64,000 nucleotides of DNA. Source: CAJCJE01 sp963818685. GTDB lineage: Bacteria > Actinomycetota > Actinomycetes > Mycobacteriales > Pseudonocardiaceae. The notes under the pieces were generated by a model. That model saw nothing but the letters and a program-made list of their open reading frames with translations, ran no database searches and had not been told where the DNA came from. The DNA is taken from NCBI GenBank assembly GCA_963818685.1, contig CAWFTJ010000001.1, forward strand, positions 682,001 through 746,000, in the 5' to 3' direction. This document shows positions 15,370 through 24,320 of the stretch, one piece after another; position 1 is the stretch's first letter, and each line of letters starts with the position of its first letter. A program made the translations under genes and the position numbers.

Positions 15370-15383
15370 TGACAACGTTGTCA
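15370..15383. promoter_or_regulatory. LacI-type operator palindrome upstream of GH47 gene
   Basis: TGACAACGTTGTCA is a perfect 14-bp palindrome with the central CG step typical of LacI-family operators. It lies between the GH47 start and its presumed promoter. No LacI regulator is encoded in the window. The rest of the 15346-15528 gap shows nothing else I can name. Confidence 0.6.
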
Positions 15384-15528
15384 AGCCGGAACTCGCCTCA
15401 GAAGCTACCCAGCGGAGCCGTGCGACTGCAATGGGCAGCCCGGTTTTCTGTCCACCGGACATGCATCGCGGCAACAGTCTGGCACCGGTTGATCATTGCC
15501 GCAGGTGAGACGGGTCAGCGTTACCCGT

Positions 15529-16308
15529 TCAGGGGTTGGGCCACTGGGCCAGCACCGTGATCGTGCCCGGGGCGACCTCGGTGAAACCGGCGTCCCGGAC
15601 GGCGATCACGCCGTGCTCGCGCCAGGTCGCGGCCGGATCGTCGCCGGGACACAAATTCTTCCAGTTGTCGTGCTCGGCGATGCGCACTGCACAGCGGAAA
15701 TCGGTCGCTACCCAATCCGCGATCCGGTCGTCGCGGCCGGAAGCGGACAACAACGCGGCGAGCAGCATGGTCGCGTGGCCGACCTGGGCAGCGGCCTTCC
15801 CTGCCGTCATCGGCACGTCCGGGTTCAGCCAGAGCACCGGGCGGCCGGGCGGCGGCGGGTCGGCTGGCTCGATGGGCAGGTCGCTGCCGGAGATCTGCAA
15901 CCGGCCGATCTCCTTGGGCGTCTCGGTGACCAGGCCGGGCACGAGCGCCCGCGCCTGTGCGCCGTCGACGGTGATCGTGCGCCCTGGGAAGTCCTGCGCC
16001 GCGACCCAGTGCGCGGTCCTGGCCCTACGCGACACCTTGCGGATCCGCCCGCAGGTCCACGCCACCAGGTCCGCGTGCCACGGACCTTCCGGTTCGGCGC
16101 GTTCGTCGAGGCAGACCGCGATCGCGGCGGCGGCAGCGGCCTCCAGCAGAGCTGTCCGGTTCGGCGGGTTGGCCTTGTCGATGTGCAGGATGATCGGCAT
16201 GGCCCTGACCTGGTCAGGCCGTTCGTCCGATACATCCACAGTGGACTCGCTCGGCAATGAGAGCCAGTGGGCGTAGCGGGCCGCGAGTGGTGCGAGCACG
16301 GTGTTCAC
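15529..16308 (-). CDS. Pth2-type peptidyl-tRNA hydrolase domain protein
   Basis: Protein of 259 residues. The C-terminal half has the Pth2 signature MTAGKAAAQVGHATMLLA (Lys, Gln and His of the active region) followed by CAVRIAEHDNWKNL and VIAVRDAGFTEVAPGTITVL. The N-terminal 130 residues (ARYAHWLSLPS, MPIILHIDKANPPNR, WTCGRIRKVSRRAR) are not a domain I can name but recur in actinobacterial relatives. It probably hydrolyses peptidyl-tRNA or a related ester-linked tRNA. The GTG at 16308 overlaps the serB stop (GTGA), so it is co-translated with serB. Confidence 0.78.
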   Translation of the reverse strand: MNTVLAPLAARYAHWLSLPSESTVDVSDERPDQVRAMPIILHIDKANPPNRTALLEAAAAAAIAVCLDERAEPEGPWHADLVAWTCGRIRKVSRRARTAHWVAAQDFPGRTITVDGAQARALVPGLVTETPKEIGRLQISGSDLPIEPADPPPPGRPVLWLNPDVPMTAGKAAAQVGHATMLLAALLSASGRDDRIADWVATDFRCAVRIAEHDNWKNLCPGDDPAATWREHGVIAVRDAGFTEVAPGTITVLAQWPNP

Positions 16309-17528
16309 GGGCGTTGCGGGGTCAGGCCGTCGGCGATGTCGGCTGCTTCCACCTCGGCCCTGCGCACGCCGAGGATGAACAGGATCGCGTCCAGGAACGG
16401 GTGCGACAACGCGGTGTCCGCGACCTCGCGCAATGCCGGCTTGGCGTTGAACGCGACGCCGAGGCCGGCCGCGGTGAGCATGTCGATGTCGTTGGCGCCG
16501 TCGCCGACCGCGACGCACTGCGCGAGCGGAATGCCACTGGCCTCGGCGAACCGGCTCAGCGCGAGCGCCTTCCCCGGCCGGTCGACGATGTCGCCGACCA
16601 CCTTTCCGGTCAGCTTCCCGTCCACGACCTCCAGCTCGTTGGCCGCGCAGAAGTCGAGACCGAGTTCGTCGGCGAGCGGCGTGACGATCTGGGTGAACCC
16701 GCCGGACACGATGCCGCAGCGGAAGCCGAGCCGCTTGAGCGTGCGGATCGTGGTGCGCGCGCCCGGGGTGAGCACGAGTTCCTCGGCGACCTCGGCCAGC
16801 ACGGATTCGGGTAAACCGGCCAGCACGGACACCCGGCGACGCAACGACTCGGCGAAGTCGAGTTCGCCGCGCATGGCCGCCTCGGTGACCGCACGGACCT
16901 CGTCCTCGCGGCCGGCGCGCGCGCCGAGCATCTCGATGACCTCGCCCTGCACGAGCGTGGAGTCCACATCGAACACGATGAGCCGCTTGGCCCTGCGGGC
17001 CAGTCCCGCGCGTTCGATGGCGATGTCGAGGCCGACATCGGCAGCTGCCTCGCCGAGCACCGAACGCAGCCGCTCGTCCGCCTCCGCGCTGTCGTCGGCG
17101 ACCGTGACGCGCAGTTCGAGGCCGGTCACCGGGTAGTCGGCGACCCGGGTGATCGCGTCGATGTTGGCGTTGAGCTTGGCCAGCCGCCGCGCGATGCGGG
17201 TGAAACCCTTGGCTGTCACCGGTTGGCCGAGCACGACCAGTACGTGCGTCGACTCGACCTGGTCCGGGGTGCCGCTCCCGGGTTCGTGCCCGACCTCCAC
17301 GTCGACCTGCATGCCGACGCTGGCCATGGCCTGTTCGACGGCCTCCTGGAGGCCTTCTGGGTCGGTCGGCACGGCGACCAGCACGCCGAGCACGAGCTTG
17401 CCGTGGATGACGACCTGCTCGACGTCGAGCATGTCCGCGTTGTTCACGGCAAGCGCGGAGAACAGCACCGAGGAGACGCCCGGCTTGTCCGGGCCGGTCA
17501 CGGTGATCAGGACTGGTGTCGCGCTCAC
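16305..17528 (-). CDS. serB: phosphoserine phosphatase SerB with two ACT domains
   Basis: Last step of serine synthesis, hydrolysing phosphoserine. Two N-terminal ACT domains (about 6-78 and 95-170; VTGPDKPGVSSVLFSALA is typical) probably sense serine. The HAD phosphatase domain starts at RLIVFDVDSTLVQGE with nucleophile Asp187, then IVSGGFTQIVTPLADELG and GDGANDIDMLTAAGLGVAF. Length 407 matches mycobacterial SerB2. It is translationally coupled to the downstream Pth2-like gene and separated from upstream ctaD by a hairpin, the same ctaD-serB order seen in mycobacteria. Confidence 0.95.
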   Translation of the reverse strand: MSATPVLITVTGPDKPGVSSVLFSALAVNNADMLDVEQVVIHGKLVLGVLVAVPTDPEGLQEAVEQAMASVGMQVDVEVGHEPGSGTPDQVESTHVLVVLGQPVTAKGFTRIARRLAKLNANIDAITRVADYPVTGLELRVTVADDSAEADERLRSVLGEAAADVGLDIAIERAGLARRAKRLIVFDVDSTLVQGEVIEMLGARAGREDEVRAVTEAAMRGELDFAESLRRRVSVLAGLPESVLAEVAEELVLTPGARTTIRTLKRLGFRCGIVSGGFTQIVTPLADELGLDFCAANELEVVDGKLTGKVVGDIVDRPGKALALSRFAEASGIPLAQCVAVGDGANDIDMLTAAGLGVAFNAKPALREVADTALSHPFLDAILFILGVRRAEVEAADIADGLTPQRP

Positions 17529-17549
17529 GGAAACCCCCTCCAGACGAGA

Positions 17550-17580
17550 ACACCGGGGCCCTGAACGGGTGCCCCGGTGT
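17550..17580 (-). terminator. hairpin terminator between ctaD and serB
   Basis: Perfect 10-bp stem ACACCGGGGC / GCCCCGGTGT with an 11-base loop, 16 bp after the ctaD stop and 21 bp before the serB start. It would uncouple the two genes. Confidence 0.75.
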
Positions 17581-17596
17581 CATCGTTTTCGTCAGG

Positions 17597-19330
17597 TCAG
17601 CTGTCCTTGCCCTCGCCAGAGGAAACGGTCACGGCCTCGCGGTGCCCTCGGCCGGGGAACACCTCGCGTTCCAGCCGCATGCGTTCGACCATGTGCGGGT
17701 AGTGCAACTCGAACGCGGGCCGCTCGGAGCGGATGCGCGGCATCTCGACGAAGTTGTGCCGAGGCGGCGGGCAGGAGGTCGCCCACTCCAGCGAGTTGCC
17801 GTAGCCCCACGGGTCGTCCACCTCGACGACCTCGCCGTAGCGGTAGGACTTGAACACGTTGTAGATGAACGGCAGCACCGAGGCGCCCAGCACGTAGGAG
17901 CCGATGGTGGAGACCGTGTTCAACGTGGTGAACCCGTCACTGGGCAGGTAGTCCGCGTAACGCCGGGGCATGCCTTCGTTGCCGAGCCAGTGCTGGACGA
18001 GGAAGGTCAGGTGGAACCCGATGAACGTGGTCCAGAAGTGCAGCTTGCCCAGTGGTTCGTTGAGCATTCGGCCGGTCATCTTCGGGAACCAGAAGTAGAT
18101 GCCGGCGTAGGTGGCGAACACGATCGTGCCGAACAGCACGTAGTGGAAGTGCGCGACCACGAAGTAGGTGTCGGACACGTGGAAGTCGATGGCAGGCGCG
18201 GCAAGCAGCACGCCGGTCAGGCCGCCGAAGAGGAACGTGACCAGGAAGCCGACGGAGAACAGCATCGGCGACTCGAAGGTCAGGTGCCCCTTCCACATCG
18301 TGCCGATCCAGTTGAAGAACTTGACCCCGGTCGGGATGGCGATCAGGAAGGTCATCGCGGAGAAGAAGGGCAGCAGGACCGCGCCGGTCGCGTACATGTG
18401 GTGCGCCCACACCGCGATGGACAGCGCCGCGATCGACAGGGTGGCGTAGATCAGACCGCGATAGCCGAACAGCGGCTTGCGGCTGAACACCGGGAAGACC
18501 TCGGTGACGATGCCGAAGAACGGGAGCGCCACGATGTAGACCTCGGGATGCCCGAAGAACCAGAACAGGTGCTGCCAGAGGATCACGCCGCCGTTGGCCG
18601 GGTCGAAGATGTGCGCGCCGAGGTGGCGGTCGGCCAGCAGGCCGAACAGGGCGGCGGTCAGGATCGGGAAGGCCAGCAGGATCAGCACACTGGTGACCAG
18701 GATGTTCCAGGTGAAGATCGGCATCCGGAACAGGGTCATGCCGGGCGCGCGCAGGCAGATCACGGTGGTGGCCATGTTCACGCCACCGAGGATCGTGCCG
18801 AGGCCGGAGAGGATCAGGCCGGTGATCCAGAGGTCGCCGCCGATGCCGGGCGAGTGGATCGCGTCGGACAGCGGGGTGTAGGCGAACCAGCCGAAGTCCG
18901 CGGCACCGCCCGGCGTGAGGAAGCCGGAGAGCACGATCAGGCCGCCGAACAGGTACGCCCAGTAGGAGAAGGCGTTGAGCCGGGGGAACGCGACGTCCGG
19001 CGCACCGATCTGCAGCGGCAGGATGTAGTTGGCGAACCCGAACAGGATCGGGGTCGCGTAGAGCAGCAGCATGATCGTGCCGTGCATGGTGAACAGCTGG
19101 TTGTACTGCTCCTGGGAGAGGAACTGCAGCCCCGGCCGCGCCAGCTCGGTGCGCATCAGCAGCGCCATCACGCCGCCGACCAGGAAGAACCCGAACGACG
19201 TCGTGAGGTACATGATGCCGAGCATCTTCGGGTCCGTGGTGCGGAACATCTTCAGCAGGTAGGAGCCCTTGACCGTCTCGTGCGCCGGGTATGGGCGGGT
19301 AACGATCGGCTTGGGCACTACGGCCGTCAC
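17597..19330 (-). CDS. ctaD: cytochrome c oxidase subunit I
   Basis: Catalytic subunit of the aa3-type oxidase in the cytoplasmic membrane, 577 residues, about 12 membrane helices. Heme and copper ligands are present: His in FTMHGTIMLLLYATPILFGF, the HPEVYIVALP segment with the cross-linked His-Tyr, the HH pair in VWAHHMYATG, and VAHFHYVLFGTIVFA near the end. I chose the GTG at 19330, preceded by AGGAGG, giving MTAVVPKPIV; the frame is open 64 codons further but that part is not CtaD-like. Subunits II and III are not in the window, as usual in actinobacteria. Confidence 0.95.
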   Translation of the reverse strand: MTAVVPKPIVTRPYPAHETVKGSYLLKMFRTTDPKMLGIMYLTTSFGFFLVGGVMALLMRTELARPGLQFLSQEQYNQLFTMHGTIMLLLYATPILFGFANYILPLQIGAPDVAFPRLNAFSYWAYLFGGLIVLSGFLTPGGAADFGWFAYTPLSDAIHSPGIGGDLWITGLILSGLGTILGGVNMATTVICLRAPGMTLFRMPIFTWNILVTSVLILLAFPILTAALFGLLADRHLGAHIFDPANGGVILWQHLFWFFGHPEVYIVALPFFGIVTEVFPVFSRKPLFGYRGLIYATLSIAALSIAVWAHHMYATGAVLLPFFSAMTFLIAIPTGVKFFNWIGTMWKGHLTFESPMLFSVGFLVTFLFGGLTGVLLAAPAIDFHVSDTYFVVAHFHYVLFGTIVFATYAGIYFWFPKMTGRMLNEPLGKLHFWTTFIGFHLTFLVQHWLGNEGMPRRYADYLPSDGFTTLNTVSTIGSYVLGASVLPFIYNVFKSYRYGEVVEVDDPWGYGNSLEWATSCPPPRHNFVEMPRIRSERPAFELHYPHMVERMRLEREVFPGRGHREAVTVSSGEGKDS

Positions 19331-19629
19331 GATGCCTCCTGCACTGACCTTGTTGACCTGGTGCGAGCCGGCGCCGGTGCGCGCAGGGGGCGGCAACGCG
19401 GCACATGCTCGTACCGGATCGTAGACCGAGGGGATGTCGCGCACCGCGCAGGGCCGGTTGCGCGCCAACCGGATCGGACAGCGCTTGACCAGCCAAGGCT
19501 CGAAAGTGACCTCGGTCACCAACGATCACCAGGAGTGGCGCGCGGCCCGGAAACACCCGGTCCTACTCTTGGCACGACTGAATGATCGTCGAGCTGTGTC
19601 GATTGAGTCGATTGAAGGGGAAAGCGACC
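19331..19629. promoter_or_regulatory. divergent region ctaD / lipoprotein with inverted repeat
   Basis: About 300 bp without a gene. It contains a perfect palindrome GTGACCTCGGTCAC at 19506-19519 and a tandem GTCGATTGA pair just before the lipoprotein ribosome site. Both could be control sites for either gene. No matching regulator is adjacent. Confidence 0.4.
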
Positions 19630-19911
19630 GTGCGAACCACCGTGATCCGGACAACGGCAGCTGCCGTGCTGCTCAGCGCCGCCGCACTGACCATGGCCGG
19701 GTGCAGCACCTCGCTGCAGGGGCCTGCCAACCCGAACGACACCGCGACCACGTCGTACGGGCCGCCGGTCACCACGACGGTCACCCCGACGACCGTCTCC
19801 GACACCAACGTGACCGGCACGAACGTCTCGGCGCCGCCGAGTTCCGGTGGCGCGCCGCAGAGCCCGACGGACACCACCACGCCCACCAGCACGTCCGGCG
19901 CCGGCGCCTGA
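19630..19911 (+). CDS. small Thr/Ser/Pro-rich lipoprotein of unknown function
   Basis: A 93-residue protein from the GTG at 19630 (AAGGGGAAAG upstream). The N-terminus is a lipoprotein signal: positive RTTVIRTT, hydrophobic AAAVLLSAAALTM, lipobox MAGC. The mature part is a low-complexity Thr/Ser/Pro/Asn chain ending SGAGA, with no fold expected. Such proteins may act as cell-wall spacers; no function can be assigned. It is divergent from ctaD and followed by a repeated hairpin. Confidence 0.75.
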   Translation: MRTTVIRTTAAAVLLSAAALTMAGCSTSLQGPANPNDTATTSYGPPVTTTVTPTTVSDTNVTGTNVSAPPSSGGAPQSPTDTTTPTSTSGAGA

Positions 19912-19923
19912 GCGAAGCGCAAC

Positions 19924-19983
19924 GACCTGCTCGGCGCTGCGACAGGCTGAGCAGGTCCTGCCGGCCTGAGCAGGTCCTGCCGG
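19924..19983 (+). terminator. hairpin plus 18-bp direct repeat after the lipoprotein gene
   Basis: GACCTGCTC (19924-19932) pairs with GAGCAGGTC (19949-19957). The right arm lies in an 18-bp unit CTGAGCAGGTCCTGCCGG that is repeated once with one base between copies (19947-19964, 19966-19983), so two alternative stems are possible. It lies between convergent genes. Confidence 0.6.
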
Positions 19984-19990
19984 CGCGAAC

Positions 19991-20752
19991 TCAGCCGACG
20001 GTTGCCCGCCGGGCCCGGGAAGCGCGCTGCGCCCACAGCGCCATGACCACCACGATGGCCACGTCGACAAGGCCCATCAGCCGCTCGACGAGCCCGGTCG
20101 GCAGTTCCGGTGGACCGCCGATGTGCTCGAAGCGGATCACGAAGAACGAGACGATGAACGGCAGGAAGCACGGGATGGACAGCGCCGCGAGTGCCTGGGT
20201 GGTGATGGCGAAGCGGCGCCATTCCGGGTCCTTGCGGTGTCGCCAGCCGATCACGATGCCGGCCAGCGGCAGGCTCGCGCAGGCCGCCGCCGTCACCCAC
20301 AGGTGCAGGCTGCCCTCGAAGGTCTGACTGCCCAGGTTCGGGTCCTTGGTGAACGTGGCGATGCCGACCAGGCACACGCACCAGCTCAGCATCAGCAGTA
20401 CGGACGCGCGTGAGCGCACGACGCCGTGCACGGCCATCTTCACCAGCACGGCCAGCGAGGCGACGCTGAGCACGTCCAGTGAGGTGTCGAAAACCCACCC
20501 GTCCGGGCGAACCCCGTAGTCGCTGAGCATGCCGGTGAGCGGGTTCACCCCGCCCCAGCCGGGCAGCAGGTGCAGGCCGACGACCATGGTCAGCGCGGTC
20601 AACGTGGCGAGCAGGGCGAACGGCGCGAGGAACCGGTTCACCAGCCTGGCTGGCGCGTGCAGGCCCCTGGGCAGCAGTGCCGCGGCCCAGCCCGGGGTCG
20701 CCGGGACCTGATCGACCTCGACGACTTCATCCGGATTGGCCTGAGTCCGCAT
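19991..20752 (-). CDS. DUF998 family membrane protein
   Basis: Integral membrane protein of 253 residues with about six hydrophobic segments; the pattern LSDYGVRPDGWVFDTSLDVLSVASLAVL and TFTKDPNLGSQTFEGSLHLWV fits DUF998. Role unknown. The ATG at 20752 follows GAGGAG. Upstream (20753-20899) a near-palindrome GTTGTTGACAAC lies in the presumed promoter. The gene faces the lipoprotein gene. Confidence 0.8.
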   Translation of the reverse strand: MRTQANPDEVVEVDQVPATPGWAAALLPRGLHAPARLVNRFLAPFALLATLTALTMVVGLHLLPGWGGVNPLTGMLSDYGVRPDGWVFDTSLDVLSVASLAVLVKMAVHGVVRSRASVLLMLSWCVCLVGIATFTKDPNLGSQTFEGSLHLWVTAAACASLPLAGIVIGWRHRKDPEWRRFAITTQALAALSIPCFLPFIVSFFVIRFEHIGGPPELPTGLVERLMGLVDVAIVVVMALWAQRASRARRATVG

Positions 20753-20899
20753 GCACTCCTCCTCGCAGCCGCCTCACCGTTGTTGACAACCAGTGTTGAT
20801 CGGCCGGCCTGTCCGAGCCAGGCGACGCGCCCCCAGCGGTCCAGATCAAACCGTACCGGAGCGCGTGTGAGAAGGAGGTCGGCTGCGGCAAAGCCTGTC

Positions 20900-21736
20900 C
20901 TACTTGCGCAACTCGCCAACGCCGCACCAGGCGAGTTTGCGGGCGGTGTCCTCGGGGTCCGGCGGGGCGAACGGGCGCCAGTCCGGCAGGAATACGATGC
21001 CCGGCTCCAGCAGGTCCCAGCCTTCGAAGAACTCGGCGACCTGGCCGCGATCCCGGCAGTACAGCGGGTTCGACGTGTCCTTGTACGCCTCGCAGAAGTT
21101 GAGTACCTGCTCGCGCTGCTCCGGTTCGGCCTCGTCGCAGGCGATGTGGGTGAGCGCGAGCCGCGAGCCGGGCGCGAGCGCTTCCCGGTAGCGGGCAAGG
21201 AGTTCCCTTGGCCGGTCGGCTTCGCTGATGAAGTGGAACAACGCGATGGTGAGCAGGCAGACCGGTTCGTCGAAGTTGATCAGCCGCTTCGTCTCGGGAT
21301 GGCGCAGGATCGCCTCCGGTTCGCGCAGGTCCTCCTGGATCACGGTCGCGCGATCGCCTGCTCGCTGTTCCTCCAGCAGCACCTGGCCTGCGGCGAACGC
21401 GACCGGCTCGTAGTCGACGTAGACGACCTTGGCGACGGGTTCGGCGTTCGCGGTGATCTCGTGCACGTTGCCAGCGGTGGGCACGCCGGAGCCGATGTCG
21501 ATGAACTGGCGGATGCCCGCGTCGATGCTGTCCTTGACCGCCCGTTGCAGAAACGCTCGATTGTGCTTGGCGACCGGCTTGACGTTCGGCCAGATCGCCT
21601 CGACGCGGCGCCCGAACTCGCGGTCCACCTCGAAGTTGTGGCCGCCGCCGAGGTACCAGTCATACATCCGGGCCGCATTCGGCTTGCTGGTGTCCACTCC
21701 GACCGGCTCATCCCACGGGGACGAATTGGCTGTCAC
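20900..21736 (-). CDS. SAM-dependent methyltransferase (DUF574 / Methyltransf_19 type)
   Basis: Predicted Rossmann methyltransferase, 278 residues, of a family strongly expanded in actinomycetes. Typical features: KPNAARMYDWYLGGGHNFEVD at the start (residues 18-38), the SAM loop QFIDIGSGVPTAGNVHEI, and VVYVDYEPVAFAAGQ. Substrate unknown. The GTG at 21736 starts directly at the conserved part. It is transcribed in the same direction as pucR but 41 bp after its stop, and no functional link with purine metabolism is evident. Confidence 0.88.
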   Translation of the reverse strand: MTANSSPWDEPVGVDTSKPNAARMYDWYLGGGHNFEVDREFGRRVEAIWPNVKPVAKHNRAFLQRAVKDSIDAGIRQFIDIGSGVPTAGNVHEITANAEPVAKVVYVDYEPVAFAAGQVLLEEQRAGDRATVIQEDLREPEAILRHPETKRLINFDEPVCLLTIALFHFISEADRPRELLARYREALAPGSRLALTHIACDEAEPEQREQVLNFCEAYKDTSNPLYCRDRGQVAEFFEGWDLLEPGIVFLPDWRPFAPPDPEDTARKLAWCGVGELRK

Positions 21737-21777
21737 GACTACTCCCCACGCCCGACTGACTACGGGATCTTATCGGC

Positions 21778-23292
21778 TCAGGGTTCGGCGTGGAGCGCGA
21801 GATACACGTCGACGCGCTGACCGAAATCCTCAAGATCGACATCGGCGAGTTCCTCTATTCGCCGGATTCGGTAGCGCAGCGTGTTCACGTGCACGTGGAG
21901 TCTGGCCGCCGCCTTCGCCCACGAACCCGAGCAGTCCAGGAAGACGGACAGCGTGGTGAGCAGGCTGCCGCCGTGCTCAGCGTCGTAGTCGAGCACCGGT
22001 CCGAGCACCCGCCGCCGCAGCGATCCGCGCAACTCACCGGGCAGCACGGCCAGCAGCAGTTGGTGCGCGGCGATCTCCTCGCCGGCGACCACCCTGGTCC
22101 GGCCGCCGCGCCGCGCCGCCATCTGCCGTGCGTGTCCCGCCTCCTGGATCGCGCCAGGCAGCTCCCGCAACCCGGTCGCCGAGCTGATCCCGACCACGAT
22201 CCGCCGATCCCCCAACCCCGGCTCGACCGTCCGCAGGGCCGCCCCGATCCGCTCGGCCAATTCCGCACCGCCCGACGCCGGCCACGGCAGCAACGCGTAC
22301 GCGTCCTCGCCGACCGACCCGACCAGCCCCTCCGGCCGCAGCAGCGCCACGACCTCCGCCAACACCGCGCGTACCTGCGCCACCGTGAACCCGGGCGCGG
22401 AAGCGGCAAGCACCCGCAACTCGGCCCCCACCGCCAACCCGGCCGCGCTCGCGGTCGAGGCGATCTCGCCCGACCCGGACAGCACCAGTCCCAGCAGCGT
22501 GTCCACGGCCCGCGCGGCCACGTGCCGGCTCTCCCGCTCGCGCGCTCGCGCAACACCGAGGACGCTGGCCAACTCGGCGACCGTCGCCTCGCCGCTCGGC
22601 ACCGCGCCGGCCACCACCAGGAACCAGCGGGTCAGCTCCGGCCCGCTCGGATCGTCGACCGGGACCAGCGTCAGCTCGACGCCATCGGAGCGCACCGTGG
22701 CCACCCGCCCGTTTCCCAGCAGAAACTCGCTGACCAGCCGGGCCCGCCGCGCCTCGTCCAGTGACTCGTCGCCGGCGACCAACCGCCCCAGCGTGCTGAC
22801 CACCCAGCACCGCGCACCCAGCTCGGCGACGCCCAGCCGCAGCAGTTCCGCGATGTCGGCGCCACCGGCCATCGCGGACACCAGCCCGCGTCGCGACACC
22901 GCGTCCGCGCCGATCCGCTCGGTGGCCAGGGCGAGCCCGACACGGTCGATGATCAGCGAGAACGGCAGTTCGATGTCCGCTTCGAGCAGTGGCACCGCGC
23001 GCCGCCGGCACTCCGCGACCAGTTCGGCCGGGACGATGCCGGTGTCCGCGTCGCAGCAGACCAGCGCGGCGACGCCGGCATCGGCGAGCGCGGCAACGAA
23101 AACCGCGACGTCCTCCGGACCGTGCGGCCAGAGCAGGCCGCTGATGACCAGTTCGCCGCCGGACAGGAAACGGCTCGGGTCGGGCAGTTCCGTGCCGTAG
23201 ATCCGCGAAATCACCCGATCGAGCAGATCCTCGCCGGTCAACACGGTCAACCGCAGTTCGGACATGTCAAGCACGGCCCGCACGGACACCAT
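21778..23292 (-). CDS. pucR: PucR-family transcriptional regulator (purine catabolism)
   Basis: Regulator of 504 residues with an N-terminal PucR domain (about 10-130; YGTELPDPSRFLSGGELVISG), a GGDEF-like middle part, and a C-terminal HTH (CSGSWAKAAARLHVHVNTLR followed by YRIRRIEEL). PucR proteins activate or repress purine-degradation genes according to pathway intermediates. It is divergent from the xanthine dehydrogenase operon, so that operon is its likely target. ATG at 23292 with GAGGTCGCC in front. Confidence 0.9.
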   Translation of the reverse strand: MVSVRAVLDMSELRLTVLTGEDLLDRVISRIYGTELPDPSRFLSGGELVISGLLWPHGPEDVAVFVAALADAGVAALVCCDADTGIVPAELVAECRRRAVPLLEADIELPFSLIIDRVGLALATERIGADAVSRRGLVSAMAGGADIAELLRLGVAELGARCWVVSTLGRLVAGDESLDEARRARLVSEFLLGNGRVATVRSDGVELTLVPVDDPSGPELTRWFLVVAGAVPSGEATVAELASVLGVARARERESRHVAARAVDTLLGLVLSGSGEIASTASAAGLAVGAELRVLAASAPGFTVAQVRAVLAEVVALLRPEGLVGSVGEDAYALLPWPASGGAELAERIGAALRTVEPGLGDRRIVVGISSATGLRELPGAIQEAGHARQMAARRGGRTRVVAGEEIAAHQLLLAVLPGELRGSLRRRVLGPVLDYDAEHGGSLLTTLSVFLDCSGSWAKAAARLHVHVNTLRYRIRRIEELADVDLEDFGQRVDVYLALHAEP

Positions 23293-23457
23293 GGCGACCT
23301 CCTGAAAGCCCTGCTCAACGGGCCGATTTGGAGAAATCTACAAAATGGCGGTTCCGCTTGTCACCCCGATTCGTGTGTTCTCGCCCTAGCCCACCCGCCG
23401 CGCCATTCTGTGTACTACGACACACACCTTCTCAAGGGCGGAACCAGGAGGCAGCGG
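23293..23457. promoter_or_regulatory. divergent pucR / xdh promoter region
   Basis: A 165-bp gap. The inverted repeat TGTGT-N8-ACACA at 23409-23426 lies 32 bp before the first xdh start and is a candidate PucR site. The xdh side has a strong ribosome site (CCAGGAGG). No clear -10/-35 was seen. Confidence 0.45.
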
Positions 23458-24318
23458 GTGGACTTTCTTCGTCCAGGGAGCTGGTCGGAAGCGCTGGAGA
23501 TCAAGGCGCGGCGGCCGGACGCGGTGCCGATCGCGGGCGGCACGGACGTGATGGTCGAGCTGAACTTCGACCATCGTCGGCCGGACGCCCTGATCGACCT
23601 CAATCCCGTCGCCGAACTCGCGCAGTGGTCCGAGGTCGACGGCCGGATTCGGCTCGGCGCCGCCGTCCCGTACACGCGGATCATCAACGAACTGGGCGCC
23701 AAGCTGCCCGGCCTTGCCATGGCCAGCCGCACGGTCGGATCGCCACAGATCCGCAACAGGGGCACGGTCGGCGGCAACCTCGGCGCCGCCTCCCCCGCCG
23801 GCGACACGCACCCGGTGCTGCTCGCCACCGACGCCATCATCGAGGTCGCGTCGACCCGAGGCACGCGGATGATCCCAGCCGCCGACTTCTACCGAGGCGT
23901 CAAGCGCAACGCCCTCGAACCGGACGAACTGATCGCCGCCATCCACCTCGTACCCGCCGACGGCCCGCAGCAGTTCGCCAAGGTGGGCACGCGCAACGCG
24001 ATGGTCATCGCGGTCTGCTCGTTCGGCCTGAGCCTCTCGCCCGCGACCCGCAAGGTCGGCGCCGCGGTCGGTTCGTCGGCGCCGACACCGCGACACGCCA
24101 CCGACGCCGAGGATTTCCTCACCGGCGAACTCGCCGATTTGTGGGATCGACCAAAACCGTTGCCGGACAACGTGATCGACTATTTCGGCGACCTGGCCGC
24201 AGCGGCGGCATCACCCATCGACGACGTGCGGGGCAGCGCGGCCTACCGGCGGCACGCGCTCGCCGTGCTCGCCCGGCGCACCCTGCGCTGGGCCTGGACC
24301 GACTACCGAAGGGCCTGA
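23458..24318 (+). CDS. xanthine dehydrogenase, FAD-binding subunit
   Basis: Medium (CoxM-like) subunit that passes electrons from the Fe-S clusters to FAD, 286 residues. FAD-binding loops are visible: PIAGGTDVMVELNF (about 24-37) and TVGSPQIRNRGTVGGNLGAA (about 93-112), then SPAGDTHPVLLATDA. I chose the GTG at 23458 with AGGAGG 7 bases upstream; the open frame extends 112 codons further upstream across the divergent promoter and is not plausible. First gene of the operon FAD subunit, Fe-S subunit, 8-oxoguanine deaminase, Mo subunit, guanine deaminase. Confidence 0.92.
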   Translation: MDFLRPGSWSEALEIKARRPDAVPIAGGTDVMVELNFDHRRPDALIDLNPVAELAQWSEVDGRIRLGAAVPYTRIINELGAKLPGLAMASRTVGSPQIRNRGTVGGNLGAASPAGDTHPVLLATDAIIEVASTRGTRMIPAADFYRGVKRNALEPDELIAAIHLVPADGPQQFAKVGTRNAMVIAVCSFGLSLSPATRKVGAAVGSSAPTPRHATDAEDFLTGELADLWDRPKPLPDNVIDYFGDLAAAAASPIDDVRGSAAYRRHALAVLARRTLRWAWTDYRRA

Positions 24319-24320
24319 CC

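Noticed and set aside
19506..19519. GTGACCTCGGTCAC palindrome as a proven operator of ctaD
   Set aside because: The palindrome is real, but it is over 170 bp from the ctaD start, and no regulator or second copy supports a function. Listed only as a candidate.
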